Both the position numbers and the translations under genes were made by a program. The notes under the pieces were generated by a model. It searched no databases. It saw nothing but the letters and a program-made list of their open reading frames with translations, and was not told the DNA's origin. 20,961 nucleotides of DNA from CAYVZU01 sp964455935 (lineage in GTDB: Bacteria; Fibrobacterota; CAYVZU01), in contig CAYVZU010000065.1 of NCBI GenBank assembly GCA_964455935.1, forward strand, positions 1 to 20,961, read 5' to 3'. Positions within the stretch are counted from its first letter, which is position 1. Every line of letters begins with the position of its first letter. This document shows, in pieces, positions 1 to 6,680 of this stretch.

Positions 1-1
1 G

Positions 2-397
2 GATGCCGGCACTGTGGACTTGGACAAAATCGAGGTCGTGGGCGATTCTGTCCCGGCTCTTTCAGTCACCGCTTTTCGAATGCCCGTAAAAATCCATTCT
101 CCGCAGTTCAACAGAATCCCGGTGCTGCTCCGGCCCCTGGCGCGCAACCTTTTCACCGCCAGACCGCGGCTGGCCCCAGCGCAATGTGTGCGATGCGGCA
201 AGTGTTTCGAAGTTTGTCCGGCCGAGGCAATCGAATGGCAAAAAGGCCGGACGCCTCGATTCGTTTACTCCAAGTGCATCCGTTGTTTCTGCTGCCAGGA
301 AATGTGCCCCAATGCCGCTATCCGGCCCCAAGGTGGCCTGGGATTGGCGTTAGTCATGCCCATTCGCAAGCTGCTTCGGGAGAAACTGGGTATTTAA
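2..397 (+). CDS. DUF362-type protein with C-terminal 2x[4Fe-4S] ferredoxin domain (5' partial)
   Basis: The frame is open to the first base of the window, so this is the C-terminal end (131 residues visible) of a longer protein. It carries two classical cluster motifs, CVRCGKCFEVCP and CIRCFCCQEMCP, each CX2CX2CX3CP, which would bind two [4Fe-4S] clusters. The preceding residues (LDKIEVVGD, then a Phe/Pro-rich linker) match the layout of DUF362 proteins, in which a large N-terminal domain of unknown function is followed by a bacterial ferredoxin domain. Family knowledge gives no firm reaction; electron transfer is inferred from the clusters. A GTG at 14 is in frame but is internal to the conserved region, so it is not taken as the start. 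The stop lies only 4 nt from the stop of the converging gene at 402, with no terminator hairpin visible between them. Confidence 0.8.
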   Translation, partial: DAGTVDLDKIEVVGDSVPALSVTAFRMPVKIHSPQFNRIPVLLRPLARNLFTARPRLAPAQCVRCGKCFEVCPAEAIEWQKGRTPRFVYSKCIRCFCCQEMCPNAAIRPQGGLGLALVMPIRKLLREKLGI

Positions 398-401
398 TCA
401 A

Positions 402-2129
402 CTACTTCAGGAGTGAGTAGCCAAATTGTACCTGAACCGAATGATCAAGAAAGCCTGGCTTCACGGGGGCATCGTCCGGCAGGTTCGAAGTCCGGGCCGA
501 GAAGGTGTAGCTCAGACCAACCGATGCCTTCTTAATCAAATCCAAACCCAGGCCAATGGAAACCATGGCAGCCTGGTCAAGGCGCTGGAATTTGGCCTGC
601 TCTAAACTCAGCGGATAATACTTTCCATTGCTGTCATAATCCCGGTAATACAATCCGCCATCTTCCCGGTTCTGGTAAATGGAGAACGGCCGGCTCAGCC
701 ATGAGTGGTAGGCGGAATACCAGAGCCCGTCCAAAAGGTAGGGCTCGCGGCCCATGCCCGGGTCCGAAGTCATGACCGGGGTTTGAAACCAGTAATACGA
801 TTCGGGATAATATTGGGCCAGAAAAGAAGGCTGCAGCAGGATCGACAGCCTCGACAGCGGGCGCCAGGAAAGCATCACTTCAAACCGGGCTTGCACGGAG
901 CTGCCAGGCGCCTCGGACTTCAGTGATATCCAGCGGCCCGGGTCCGCGAGCTCGAAATAGGCATTCGGCACATCCTGATAATACCAGTAGGGATTAAAGG
1001 CAAAGCCGATTGCTTGCGGAGTGACCGGGACCATGTAGCCCGGGTCGGAAAAGAAACCGGTTTGGGTATTCTGGCCCTCTGTCACGCCGCTGACATAAAC
1101 AATACCCATTTGGCCGGTACTGGGAACCAATTCGGTCCGGTTGGCATTGACGCCTATAAAAACCCCCAATCCGGTTTTCTGGCTCTCCAGAACCTGCATA
1201 CGCATTCCAAGGGAAGCCCAGTGATTGTAGGCCGGTTTTGGATTCGGGTCCGCCTGCCAGGTCCAGCTTCCGGACAGGCTCAGACGACTGGCCGGGGTCC
1301 ATTCACCCGCAAACGACACATTGGCCGCCTCCAGGTCTGTCTGACTGGCCGAGGCTTGAATACCAAATTGAGTAATGGCTTTGCCCAACACCCGTTCCAG
1401 AACCAATGATCCCATCGTATAGTTTCGAATTCCGGTCTCAAGGGCATTGTCGTGGAAACCGGAGATCACAAGCGCATGCTTTCCCCTTTCAAGGCGCAGG
1501 CGGGAATTGGCACCATGGATCCAGCCGTCTTCCTTTAGAACTCGGTTTGAATCGATTGGCGAAAGACTTTGTGAATTTGTGTGATAAGCCGAAGTCAGGG
1601 CGGCCTCCAGTTCAATGGAGTAGCCGCCATGTTCCGTACGCGCATTTTGCGCATAGGGAGATTTGGGATACTTCGAGAACAGATCCCTGTAGCATTCGGT
1701 CGCACGATCTTGGTGACCGGTGAAGGCGTAAATTTGGCCAAGAACAAAGAGGATTCCGTCCTCGTGCGTTTTGTCCATGGCCCGGGCCCGTTCCAAATGA
1801 AGCATGGCCCATTCCGGCTGGCCCACCCTCAGGAAGGCCATTCCCAAATAGTATTCCAAAGCGTAGTTTGCGCCGGCAGCATCACGGTAGACCAGGAGAA
1901 GATCGATGGCCCCTGCAAAATCACCTTTTTTGTAGGCCTGCTTGGCTTGCGAGAAAAGCACGTCCGCATTCACCAATTCGGACGGCACTGACGCCAATGG
2001 TATGGAATCGGGCGCCAATATGGCGTTATCCGAAACCATACTCGCGGAATCGGCAAACAAAAGTGCTGCGGCAAAAATGAGAAAGTGCAAGCAGAATCCA
2101 GGGTTAGGCCGGAATGTCGTAAAGATCAT
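402..2129 (-). CDS. Secreted TPR protein with C-terminal predicted outer-membrane beta-barrel
   Basis: The 575-residue protein starts with a hydrophobic signal sequence (about residues 12-28). Residues about 53-165 form roughly three TPR-like helical repeats (alternating small/large residues such as AKQAYKKGDFAGAIDLL and LGMAFLRVGQPEWAMLHLERA). The remaining 400 residues are rich in alternating aromatic/polar strands (YYWFQTP, WYSAYHSWLS, SVGLSYTFSARTS) and end in a strand-like VQVQFGYSLLK, as expected for an outer-membrane barrel. No family name can be given. I infer a periplasmic TPR adaptor fused to a barrel, the topology seen in some exopolysaccharide or surface-structure exporters. The ATG at 2129 has no Shine-Dalgarno but has a TATAAT hexamer 4 nt upstream. 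The next gene upstream on this strand ends in a terminator, so transcription is probably separate. Confidence 0.75.
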   Translation of the reverse strand: MIFTTFRPNPGFCLHFLIFAAALLFADSASMVSDNAILAPDSIPLASVPSELVNADVLFSQAKQAYKKGDFAGAIDLLLVYRDAAGANYALEYYLGMAFLRVGQPEWAMLHLERARAMDKTHEDGILFVLGQIYAFTGHQDRATECYRDLFSKYPKSPYAQNARTEHGGYSIELEAALTSAYHTNSQSLSPIDSNRVLKEDGWIHGANSRLRLERGKHALVISGFHDNALETGIRNYTMGSLVLERVLGKAITQFGIQASASQTDLEAANVSFAGEWTPASRLSLSGSWTWQADPNPKPAYNHWASLGMRMQVLESQKTGLGVFIGVNANRTELVPSTGQMGIVYVSGVTEGQNTQTGFFSDPGYMVPVTPQAIGFAFNPYWYYQDVPNAYFELADPGRWISLKSEAPGSSVQARFEVMLSWRPLSRLSILLQPSFLAQYYPESYYWFQTPVMTSDPGMGREPYLLDGLWYSAYHSWLSRPFSIYQNREDGGLYYRDYDSNGKYYPLSLEQAKFQRLDQAAMVSIGLGLDLIKKASVGLSYTFSARTSNLPDDAPVKPGFLDHSVQVQFGYSLLK

Positions 2130-2133
2130 GCCG

Positions 2134-2139
2134 ATTATA
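2134..2139 (-). promoter_or_regulatory. Perfect -10 hexamer (TATAAT) abutting the start codon
   Basis: On the minus strand TATAAT is followed by CGGC and then the ATG at 2129. The -35 region is weak (TTTCGT at an 18-nt spacing). A start site about 7 nt downstream of the -10 would fall on the ATG itself, so the transcript would be leaderless, which fits the missing Shine-Dalgarno. Chance occurrence in an AT-rich gap cannot be excluded. Confidence 0.35.
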
Positions 2140-2159
2140 ATCTATTCATACCGTCCCAC

Positions 2160-2190
2160 GAAAACAAGAAAGGGGATGCTTCCATCCCCC
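2160..2190 (-). terminator. Rho-independent terminator of the helical-protein gene
   Basis: On the minus strand GGGGAT-GGAAGC-ATCCCC forms a 6-bp stem with a 6-nt loop (2172-2189), followed by the T-rich tract TTTCTTGTTTTC. It lies 30-60 nt after the stop of the gene at 2220-2729 and would insulate the downstream TPR/barrel gene. Confidence 0.75.
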
Positions 2191-2219
2191 TTCCCCTGCG
2201 TTTCTGAGCGTACGCTTGC

Positions 2220-2729
2220 CTAGTTGCCGCCCTGTTGCAGTCTGTCCTGTAGCATGGTCTTCACGGCTTCCAGGTGTTTCTTGACTTCCTGGCGCTTCTT
2301 CTCGATCTCGGCACGACGCTGGGTCTTGGCCTGCTTCTGTTCCATGGTCATGCGCTCTTCGATCGTGGTTTGCATGTTTTGCACAGCAGTACGAATCTGC
2401 GCCTTCTTGGCTTCAATCGCCTGCGTTCTCTGTTGGATCGTCAGACCGCTGACGCTGTCTTTGAACGCCTGGACCTGGGTACGGATCTGGTCGCAGAGCT
2501 GTTTCATCTGCTGATAGCCTTCGCGTTCCTGGGTATTGAGGCAGTTCATGAAACGTGTCTCGGCCTGTGCCCACTTTGCGGAATCGCCGCCGTCACCGAG
2601 ATTTTGGCAAAGCCGGGTTTGATCCATTTTCGGCATATCGGAACCGTCCACAGCGGGACCGGAACCGGCGGCAAATGCTACCCCGACCATCAGGGCAGCC
2701 AAGCTGAGAGCTGAAGCGACTCGCTTCAT
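2220..2729 (-). CDS. Small secreted, Gln/Lys-rich helical protein of unknown function
   Basis: The start chosen is the ATG at 2729 because AAGGAGG sits 5 nt upstream and the resulting N-terminus (MKRVASALSLAALMVGVAFA) is a textbook Sec signal peptide; an upstream in-frame start would add 12 unlikely residues. The protein is 169 residues. After cleavage it has a short flexible stretch and then a long charged, Gln-rich helix (about residues 75-165) with coiled-coil character, ending QQGGN. Three Cys occur in the mature part (RLCQN, MNCLN, QLCDQ). The size and helical make-up loosely recall Spy/CpxP-type periplasmic chaperones, but no LTxxQ motif is seen, so this is only a comparison. The gene stands alone, with a sigma-54-like promoter upstream and a terminator downstream, which suggests conditional expression. 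Confidence 0.75.
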   Translation of the reverse strand: MKRVASALSLAALMVGVAFAAGSGPAVDGSDMPKMDQTRLCQNLGDGGDSAKWAQAETRFMNCLNTQEREGYQQMKQLCDQIRTQVQAFKDSVSGLTIQQRTQAIEAKKAQIRTAVQNMQTTIEERMTMEQKQAKTQRRAEIEKKRQEVKKHLEAVKTMLQDRLQQGGN

Positions 2730-2786
2730 AAAGCCTCCTTGAAAGGTTTGTGTTATGCTCCCCAAACGGATTCACACGGTTAATAA

Positions 2787-2803
2787 AACAACCTTCGTGC
2801 CAA
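2787..2803 (-). promoter_or_regulatory. Sigma-54-like -24/-12 promoter of the helical-protein gene
   Basis: On the minus strand TTGGCACG-AAGG-TTGTT matches the sigma-54 consensus YTGGCACG-N4-TTGCW at all fixed positions except that the -12 GC is GT. GG and GT are separated by exactly 10 nt. The implied transcript start (about 2776) leaves a leader of about 47 nt before the ATG at 2729. A similar site precedes the gene at 18537-19403. Confidence 0.4.
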
Positions 2804-2919
2804 CCCTAAATCGCGAAAATAGGCATTCTATCCGCAAAATCTGTTTGGTGTCCGGCACCAAAAGTTCCACACAGAATCTTTTGCGCGCCTTTCATTATGA
2901 TATTCCATTCTAAATCAAT

Positions 2920-3156
2920 GGATTACACGCTTCCGATCGGCCGGGATTTTTCCGCCCGGATGAAGCGCCATACCCCGGGGACCTTGCGGCCCCTAGGATG
3001 GAAGCTACCGGTCCCATTTGGAAGGCCAGCGCTTTGCCTCCGGCTTCCTTCAGATTCCACCTCGCGGTGGACACCCTTGCAGTCCGGCTAACTCTTCCCC
3101 CTATCAGGCGAGTAATAGACCTTCACTATCAAGCAGGTGCGCCCTGCCGGGCGCAC
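2920..3156 (-). mobile_element. 5' fragment (domain I) of a group IIC intron, no reverse transcriptase
   Basis: Read on the minus strand from 3156, the sequence begins GTGCGCCCGGCAGGGCGCAC, the typical 5' end and first stem of this intron class. It continues with GAGTTAGCC, then GCAAGGGTGTCC (3069-3080) and GTGGAATCTGAAGGAAGC (3043-3060), blocks I recognise from domain I of the Oceanobacillus iheyensis-type group IIC intron. A GNRA-capped hairpin follows (GGGGCC-GCAA-GGTCCCC, 2977-2994). The 5' end lies 2 nt past the T-tract of a strong terminator, and group IIC introns are known to insert behind terminators. No maturase/RT frame and no domain V-like hairpin are seen before the next gene, so I call a truncated remnant. 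The 3' boundary is approximate. The rest of the 2730-3215 gap holds only the terminator and the promoter listed separately. Confidence 0.7.
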
Positions 3157-3158
3157 CC

Positions 3159-3187
3159 AAAAAGAAAGCCCTTCCGAATGGAAGGGC
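3159..3187 (-). terminator. Strong rho-independent terminator of the SPOR lipoprotein gene
   Basis: GCCCTTCC-ATTC-GGAAGGGC on the minus strand is a perfect 8-bp stem with a 4-nt loop (3168-3187), followed by TTTCTTTTT (3167-3159). It begins 29 nt after the stop codon at 3216. The intron fragment starts immediately after it. Confidence 0.85.
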
Positions 3188-3215
3188 CTTCTTGTCTAAA
3201 CTCTTCAAAAATCGA

Positions 3216-3950
3216 TCATTCCCAGCCGGTTCCAGGGCTTTCAGTGGTAGTGCCACCCCAGTCCGTAGCCGGTGCAGCGCCGGTTCCGGCATCGACGGGC
3301 GTCGTTGTAGCCGGCTCAGTTGCGGCCGGCACCGTTTCGGTGGCCGGTGGCGGAGCGGAAGTCTCGTAGCCTGTGCCGCCGCCAAATCCGGCATCCGTTG
3401 AAGGTGTGGAACTCGGGGCAGCACTTGCGGAGCCGCCTCCGACATTGTCGTTGCTCCGATTGTCGGCCCACCAATCGTACCCCATGCCGGCAAGAGTGGA
3501 TCCGTAATCTTTGGCAGCGGAAACGGTGGTAAAGTAGCCGACGCGCACCCGATAATATGTTCCAATCAAATCCGAAGTCGGGTTCTCAACCTCGGCCAGA
3601 TAGGCAGGAACATTCTGTTCTTTCAGCTTGTCCACGAGTCTTTGCGAGGCCCGTTCGAACCGGGAAGCCGAGATTTGCACAGCATAGCGCCCACTTTCGG
3701 AAAATTCGCCCGGCGCAGCCGATGCGGTCCCGCTTTTGGGCTTATTGTCGAAATACTGCTCGACATCTTCGAGCGTCTTTTCCGAACCAGCCGCTGCCGT
3801 ATCGGTTACAGCGGTATCAGCCGGAAATTCCGTAGAATCGAGCTGCGTTTGAGGAGTCCCTTCCTGCTTCTTTCCTCCGCATCCCAGCATGCAAACCAGC
3901 CCAGCGGACAACAGAACCACAATGACCCAGGCGGGGACTCTGCCGCTCAT
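3216..3950 (-). CDS. SPOR-domain lipoprotein
   Basis: The 244-residue protein has a signal peptide ending in MLGC, with lipidated Cys24 predicted. A D/T/A-rich linker follows, then a SPOR domain at about residues 85-165 (GRYAVQISASRFERASQRLVDKL, later TYYRVRVGYF and AAKDYGSTLAGMGYDWW). SPOR domains bind glycan strands stripped of stem peptides, as in FtsN, DedD and RlpA, so a role at septal or remodelled peptidoglycan is likely. The last 80 residues are a low-complexity Gly/Ser/Thr/Pro/Ala tail, probably a flexible spacer. The ATG at 3950 has AAAAGGAGG upstream. The gene has its own near-consensus promoter (3992-4020) and a strong terminator, so it is probably monocistronic. It has no other cell-division gene beside it in this window. 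Confidence 0.85.
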   Translation of the reverse strand: MSGRVPAWVIVVLLSAGLVCMLGCGGKKQEGTPQTQLDSTEFPADTAVTDTAAAGSEKTLEDVEQYFDNKPKSGTASAAPGEFSESGRYAVQISASRFERASQRLVDKLKEQNVPAYLAEVENPTSDLIGTYYRVRVGYFTTVSAAKDYGSTLAGMGYDWWADNRSNDNVGGGSASAAPSSTPSTDAGFGGGTGYETSAPPPATETVPAATEPATTTPVDAGTGAAPATDWGGTTTESPGTGWE

Positions 3951-3991
3951 TCCATCCTCCTTTTAAAGTGATTCTTTAACTCTTTCTTTAA

Positions 3992-4020
3992 TTTATATAA
4001 TTTTGAATGGACTAACGCAA
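3992..4020 (-). promoter_or_regulatory. Sigma-70-type promoter of the SPOR lipoprotein gene
   Basis: On the minus strand TTGCGT (4020-4015), 17 nt, TATAAA (3997-3992). It is the best match in this gap and lies 42 nt upstream of the ATG. Its -35 overlaps the stop-codon region of the preceding gene (stop at 4012-4014). Confidence 0.65.
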
Positions 4021-5118
4021 TTTTTTTTGTTCCAGGTCCCTAAATTCCTCTTTTTCAGCTCCAATTCCCTGTATAAAGAGCCTGGCCTGACTGGCCTGTG
4101 GAGAATCTGGACACTCTTTCACCAGGGCTTCAAGTCTGCGCCTGGCTTCTTCGATCCTGCCCTTTTCAAGGGCTTCCTGCGCCAAACGGGAAAGCCGGCT
4201 TGCCTTGGCCAAACCTGCTTTTTCGGGAGCCCACGACCGGGCAAAAAGCGAATCGGGCAGAGGCGTGTTGACCCGATAATCTCCGTAACGGAGTACCGTG
4301 CTCTCCAACCGACCGGCCATGCGGTATTCGATGCGCTTTTCCCTGGGGAGGACCCACGGGCCAAAGCGGCCATACTCGGCCACGAGCCTGATTTGCTTTT
4401 GGTCCCCGCGCCAAAGCACCAGTTCTTTTGGCAGCCAACGGGCATCGAAACGCTCATAGGCTAGATCCAGACGCAATTTGACCCGTCCGGACTCGCTGCT
4501 GACAGGAGCCCCTACACTGCGAATCATTGTTTCTTTGTCCAGAACCAAGCGCAAAAGCCTGTCGCTGGCCGAGTCGAGTTCGGCTTCAATTGCATAGATA
4601 CGGATCAGGGCGGCTTCGGTGCCGGATTCCCGGAACTGCTCCAACAGCAAACCGTCACGCGGTGTAAGGGAAATGCGCCGGCGACCGTTTGAAACCATGC
4701 TGCTCACAACCCCGCGGTCGCGGAGCGTACCGAGAGTCTTCTTCTCCTTCAGCAGACGTAACTCGTCGAGGAGGAGACCTACGGCCTGGTTCGGATCAAA
4801 GAGACCCGGTACGAATTGCGTAGAACCCATGCCCTTGGCGCGCAGACGCAGGCAGACTTGGTCGGGCGCGTGGAAATATTCGACCAGTTCAACTTCCTTT
4901 AATCCAAGCGAGGCGGCAATTTCCTGCCAAGCCGCGCCGCGACCCTGGGCCGGCACTTCGTAAGACTTCAGGCCGGGCGCGACTGAGAGATCGAAATACG
5001 ACGGAATTGCGCGAATGACCTCAAAGGGGTCTTCTTGAGCTGCCCCGCAAAACGAGAAAAGCCCCAGGACGAGGAGGCAGCATGAAGCGCGAAACAGATG
5101 GGCTGCGATCAGAGGCAC
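4012..5118 (-). CDS. Periplasmic LolA-like (outer-membrane lipoprotein-sorting-like) protein with C-terminal TPR-like helices
   Basis: The 368-residue protein has a signal peptide at about residues 1-27 (LFRASCCLLVLGLFSFCGAAQ). The central region, about residues 190-290, alternates strands in the manner of LolA/LolB-type folds (LRLVLDKETMIRSVG, VKLRLDLAYERFDARWLPKELVLW, KRIEYRMAGRLESTVLRYGDYRVNTPLPDSLF); the phrase ending in YRVNTPLPDSLF is typical of DUF4292/LolA-like substrate-binding proteins. Residues about 305-355 are two helices with TPR character (LAQEALEKGRIEEARRRLEALVKECPDSPQASQARL). The assignment to the fold is inference from pattern only. The only available start is the GTG at 5118, which lacks a clear Shine-Dalgarno and sits next to the AT-rich repeats, so the true N-terminus is uncertain. 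Confidence 0.65.
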   Translation of the reverse strand: MPLIAAHLFRASCCLLVLGLFSFCGAAQEDPFEVIRAIPSYFDLSVAPGLKSYEVPAQGRGAAWQEIAASLGLKEVELVEYFHAPDQVCLRLRAKGMGSTQFVPGLFDPNQAVGLLLDELRLLKEKKTLGTLRDRGVVSSMVSNGRRRISLTPRDGLLLEQFRESGTEAALIRIYAIEAELDSASDRLLRLVLDKETMIRSVGAPVSSESGRVKLRLDLAYERFDARWLPKELVLWRGDQKQIRLVAEYGRFGPWVLPREKRIEYRMAGRLESTVLRYGDYRVNTPLPDSLFARSWAPEKAGLAKASRLSRLAQEALEKGRIEEARRRLEALVKECPDSPQASQARLFIQGIGAEKEEFRDLEQKKLR

Positions 5119-5130
5119 TTTTTTAAAATC

Positions 5131-5308
5131 AATTATGAATTATTAATTATCAATTATGAATGAAGTAGGACCCGAGAAGTTGGCGGATAGAGCCAAATCG
5201 GCAAAGGTGTTCCGAGTTCCCAATTTCGCAATTATCAATTCATAATTCCCTGATTTTTCTTCGATCATCCGAGCTGTCTTGAATTCATAATTCCCAATTC
5301 ATAATTCC
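5131..5308. repeat. AT-rich AATTATGAATT/AATTCATAATT repeat clusters
   Basis: Three clusters of the near-palindromic unit AATTATGAATT and its complement occur at 5131-5161, 5230-5248 and 5281-5308, in a region otherwise of moderate-to-high GC. The third cluster overlaps the 3' end of the glycosyltransferase gene and is translated there. Such units are common dispersed repeats in environmental bacterial genomes. No regular spacing or spacers are present, so this is not a CRISPR array. Confidence 0.7.
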
Positions 5309-6449
5309 TCGACTTCTTCCTATACGCCCGGTCGAATAGTTTGTAATAGGATCTGGCAACAACCGGCCAGATCATTTGACGGCCAAAAAGGTAGGCTTTC
5401 CTGCGCATCGATGTACGGTAAACCTCATCGCGAATCAGCCCGATCACCTGCTCGGCAATTGCCTGAGGATCCGCGAACGGAACCAGGACCCCGCGACCAT
5501 GGCTCAGCAGTTCCCTGGCATACAGGTAGGGAGTGGAAATTGTGGCTTTTCCCATTCCCACGGCATAGGATAACGTGCCCGAAACGATCTGGTCCTCACC
5601 GTTATAGGGGGTGATGTAGGCATCGGCGGCCGCCAGCCGGTCAATGAGGTCGTGATGGGAAAGGAATCCATTATGGAAGACAACGTTCTCTTTTACCCCC
5701 AATTCGCGGACCTGGTTCTGCAGGCGTTCGCGGTACGACTCGCCTTCCCTGTCGAGCCAGAATTTGGCTGTTTCCCCAATAACCCAATAGAGCACGCGGG
5801 GAAAAGCCTCCACGATGCGCGGCATGGCACCAATCACATGTTCAATGCCCTTGTTGGAGCCTAGAAGCCCGAAGGTCATCAGAATAAAACGATCTTGCGC
5901 GCCAAAGCGCGCCTTGAATCCGTCCGGACCGGTGAATGGGACATCGGGAACGCCATGCGGGATGTAGGCGATACGACTCTTGGGAATCTGATAGGTCCCG
6001 GTAAGATAGGATCGCCCCAGCGGCGTCATGGTCACCAGCGCCCGCGAGCAACGCGCAAGCTCAACCAGCACCTGACGTCGCAGCGGAATCGGCTGCCGTG
6101 GTATGGTGTGGAGCGTGGTCACAATCGGAATGTTGGTATTGTGAATGAGTTCAAGAACATGACTTCCTTCCGGACCGCCGAAAATTCCATACTCGTGCTG
6201 CAACGAGAGTACATCGAAATTGCCCGAGTTTAGGAAATCGGCTGCCCGCAGGTACGAGCCAAGGTCGTCCTGGTCGATTTCGAACGCGACTTCTTTGGAA
6301 TACGAGTAACCCCTGGACGTGTCGTTAAGGGCCAGCACCCGGCACGACGGTCGTTGCGACAGCCCGGAAATGGCCGCATACAGGTCCGCGGTAAAGGTCC
6401 CGATTCCACAACGCCGAGGCAGGTAGGTGCCCAGAAATGCTATGCGCAT
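5265..6449 (-). CDS. GT4-type glycosyltransferase
   Basis: A 394-residue GT-B fold glycosyltransferase. The start MRIAFLGTYLPRRCGIGTFTADLY is characteristic of a GT4 subgroup. It is followed by LQHEYGIFGG (N-terminal Rossmann domain), TLHTI and FGLLGSNKGIEHVIGAMPRI (start of the nucleotide-sugar domain). The donor-site loop is PYNGEDQIVSGTLSYAVGMGKATISTPYLYARELL-like, an EDQxVSGTL form rather than the classical E-x7-E. It would use an activated sugar at the cytoplasmic face of the membrane; the acceptor cannot be read from sequence. The ATG at 6449 has GGAGG 8 nt upstream. The natural protein probably ends near YRKKS: the last residues, RNYELGIMNSRQLG, are encoded by the AT-rich repeat. There are no other glycan genes beside it, so no pathway can be assigned. 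Confidence 0.85.
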   Translation of the reverse strand: MRIAFLGTYLPRRCGIGTFTADLYAAISGLSQRPSCRVLALNDTSRGYSYSKEVAFEIDQDDLGSYLRAADFLNSGNFDVLSLQHEYGIFGGPEGSHVLELIHNTNIPIVTTLHTIPRQPIPLRRQVLVELARCSRALVTMTPLGRSYLTGTYQIPKSRIAYIPHGVPDVPFTGPDGFKARFGAQDRFILMTFGLLGSNKGIEHVIGAMPRIVEAFPRVLYWVIGETAKFWLDREGESYRERLQNQVRELGVKENVVFHNGFLSHHDLIDRLAAADAYITPYNGEDQIVSGTLSYAVGMGKATISTPYLYARELLSHGRGVLVPFADPQAIAEQVIGLIRDEVYRTSMRRKAYLFGRQMIWPVVARSYYKLFDRAYRKKSRNYELGIMNSRQLG

Positions 6450-6513
6450 CTTTAACCTCCAAGGCGAATATGCACAAAAGACACGGGCGATGGAATACCG
6501 GCGGATTGTTGAC

Positions 6514-6680
6514 TAGAGCGCATCTCAAAAAGGATTGCGCGGGCCAAAGCCCAAGCGAAAACAACGCAGGCAAGGCGCGCGAAGCAGGCGTATCAGAGGG
6601 AGATACGCCGATGGAGCGCAACGCAGAATGCGGCGTTTGCAGCCGGGCGACGCCAGAAAGCCTTTTTGAGATGCGCTCTA
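6514..6680. mobile_element. MITE-like element with perfect 20-bp terminal inverted repeats
   Basis: TAGAGCGCATCTCAAAAAGG (6514-6533) and its exact complement CCTTTTTGAGATGCGCTCTA (6661-6680) bound a 167-bp non-coding sequence. The centre is another hairpin, GGCGTATC-AGAGGGA-GATACGCC, and the arms pair imperfectly between. The outermost TA on each side is consistent with a TA target duplication, as made by IS630/Tc1-type transposases; that family assignment is inference. The right end supplies the stop codon (6678-6680) of the beta-barrel gene. It fills most of the gap upstream of the glycosyltransferase gene. Confidence 0.75.

Noticed and set aside
2729..2765. Upstream start giving 12 extra residues for the helical secreted protein
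   Set aside because: The extension would precede a perfect signal peptide and would place the AAGGAGG inside the coding sequence.
3136..3157. GGTGCGCCC-TGCC-GGGCGCACC hairpin as a second terminator
   Set aside because: A perfect 9-bp stem but with no T-tract on either strand; it is better explained as the first stem of the intron fragment.
5131..5308. Possible CRISPR array because of repeated AATTATGAATT units
   Set aside because: Units are irregularly spaced, often abut each other, occur in both orientations and have no spacers.
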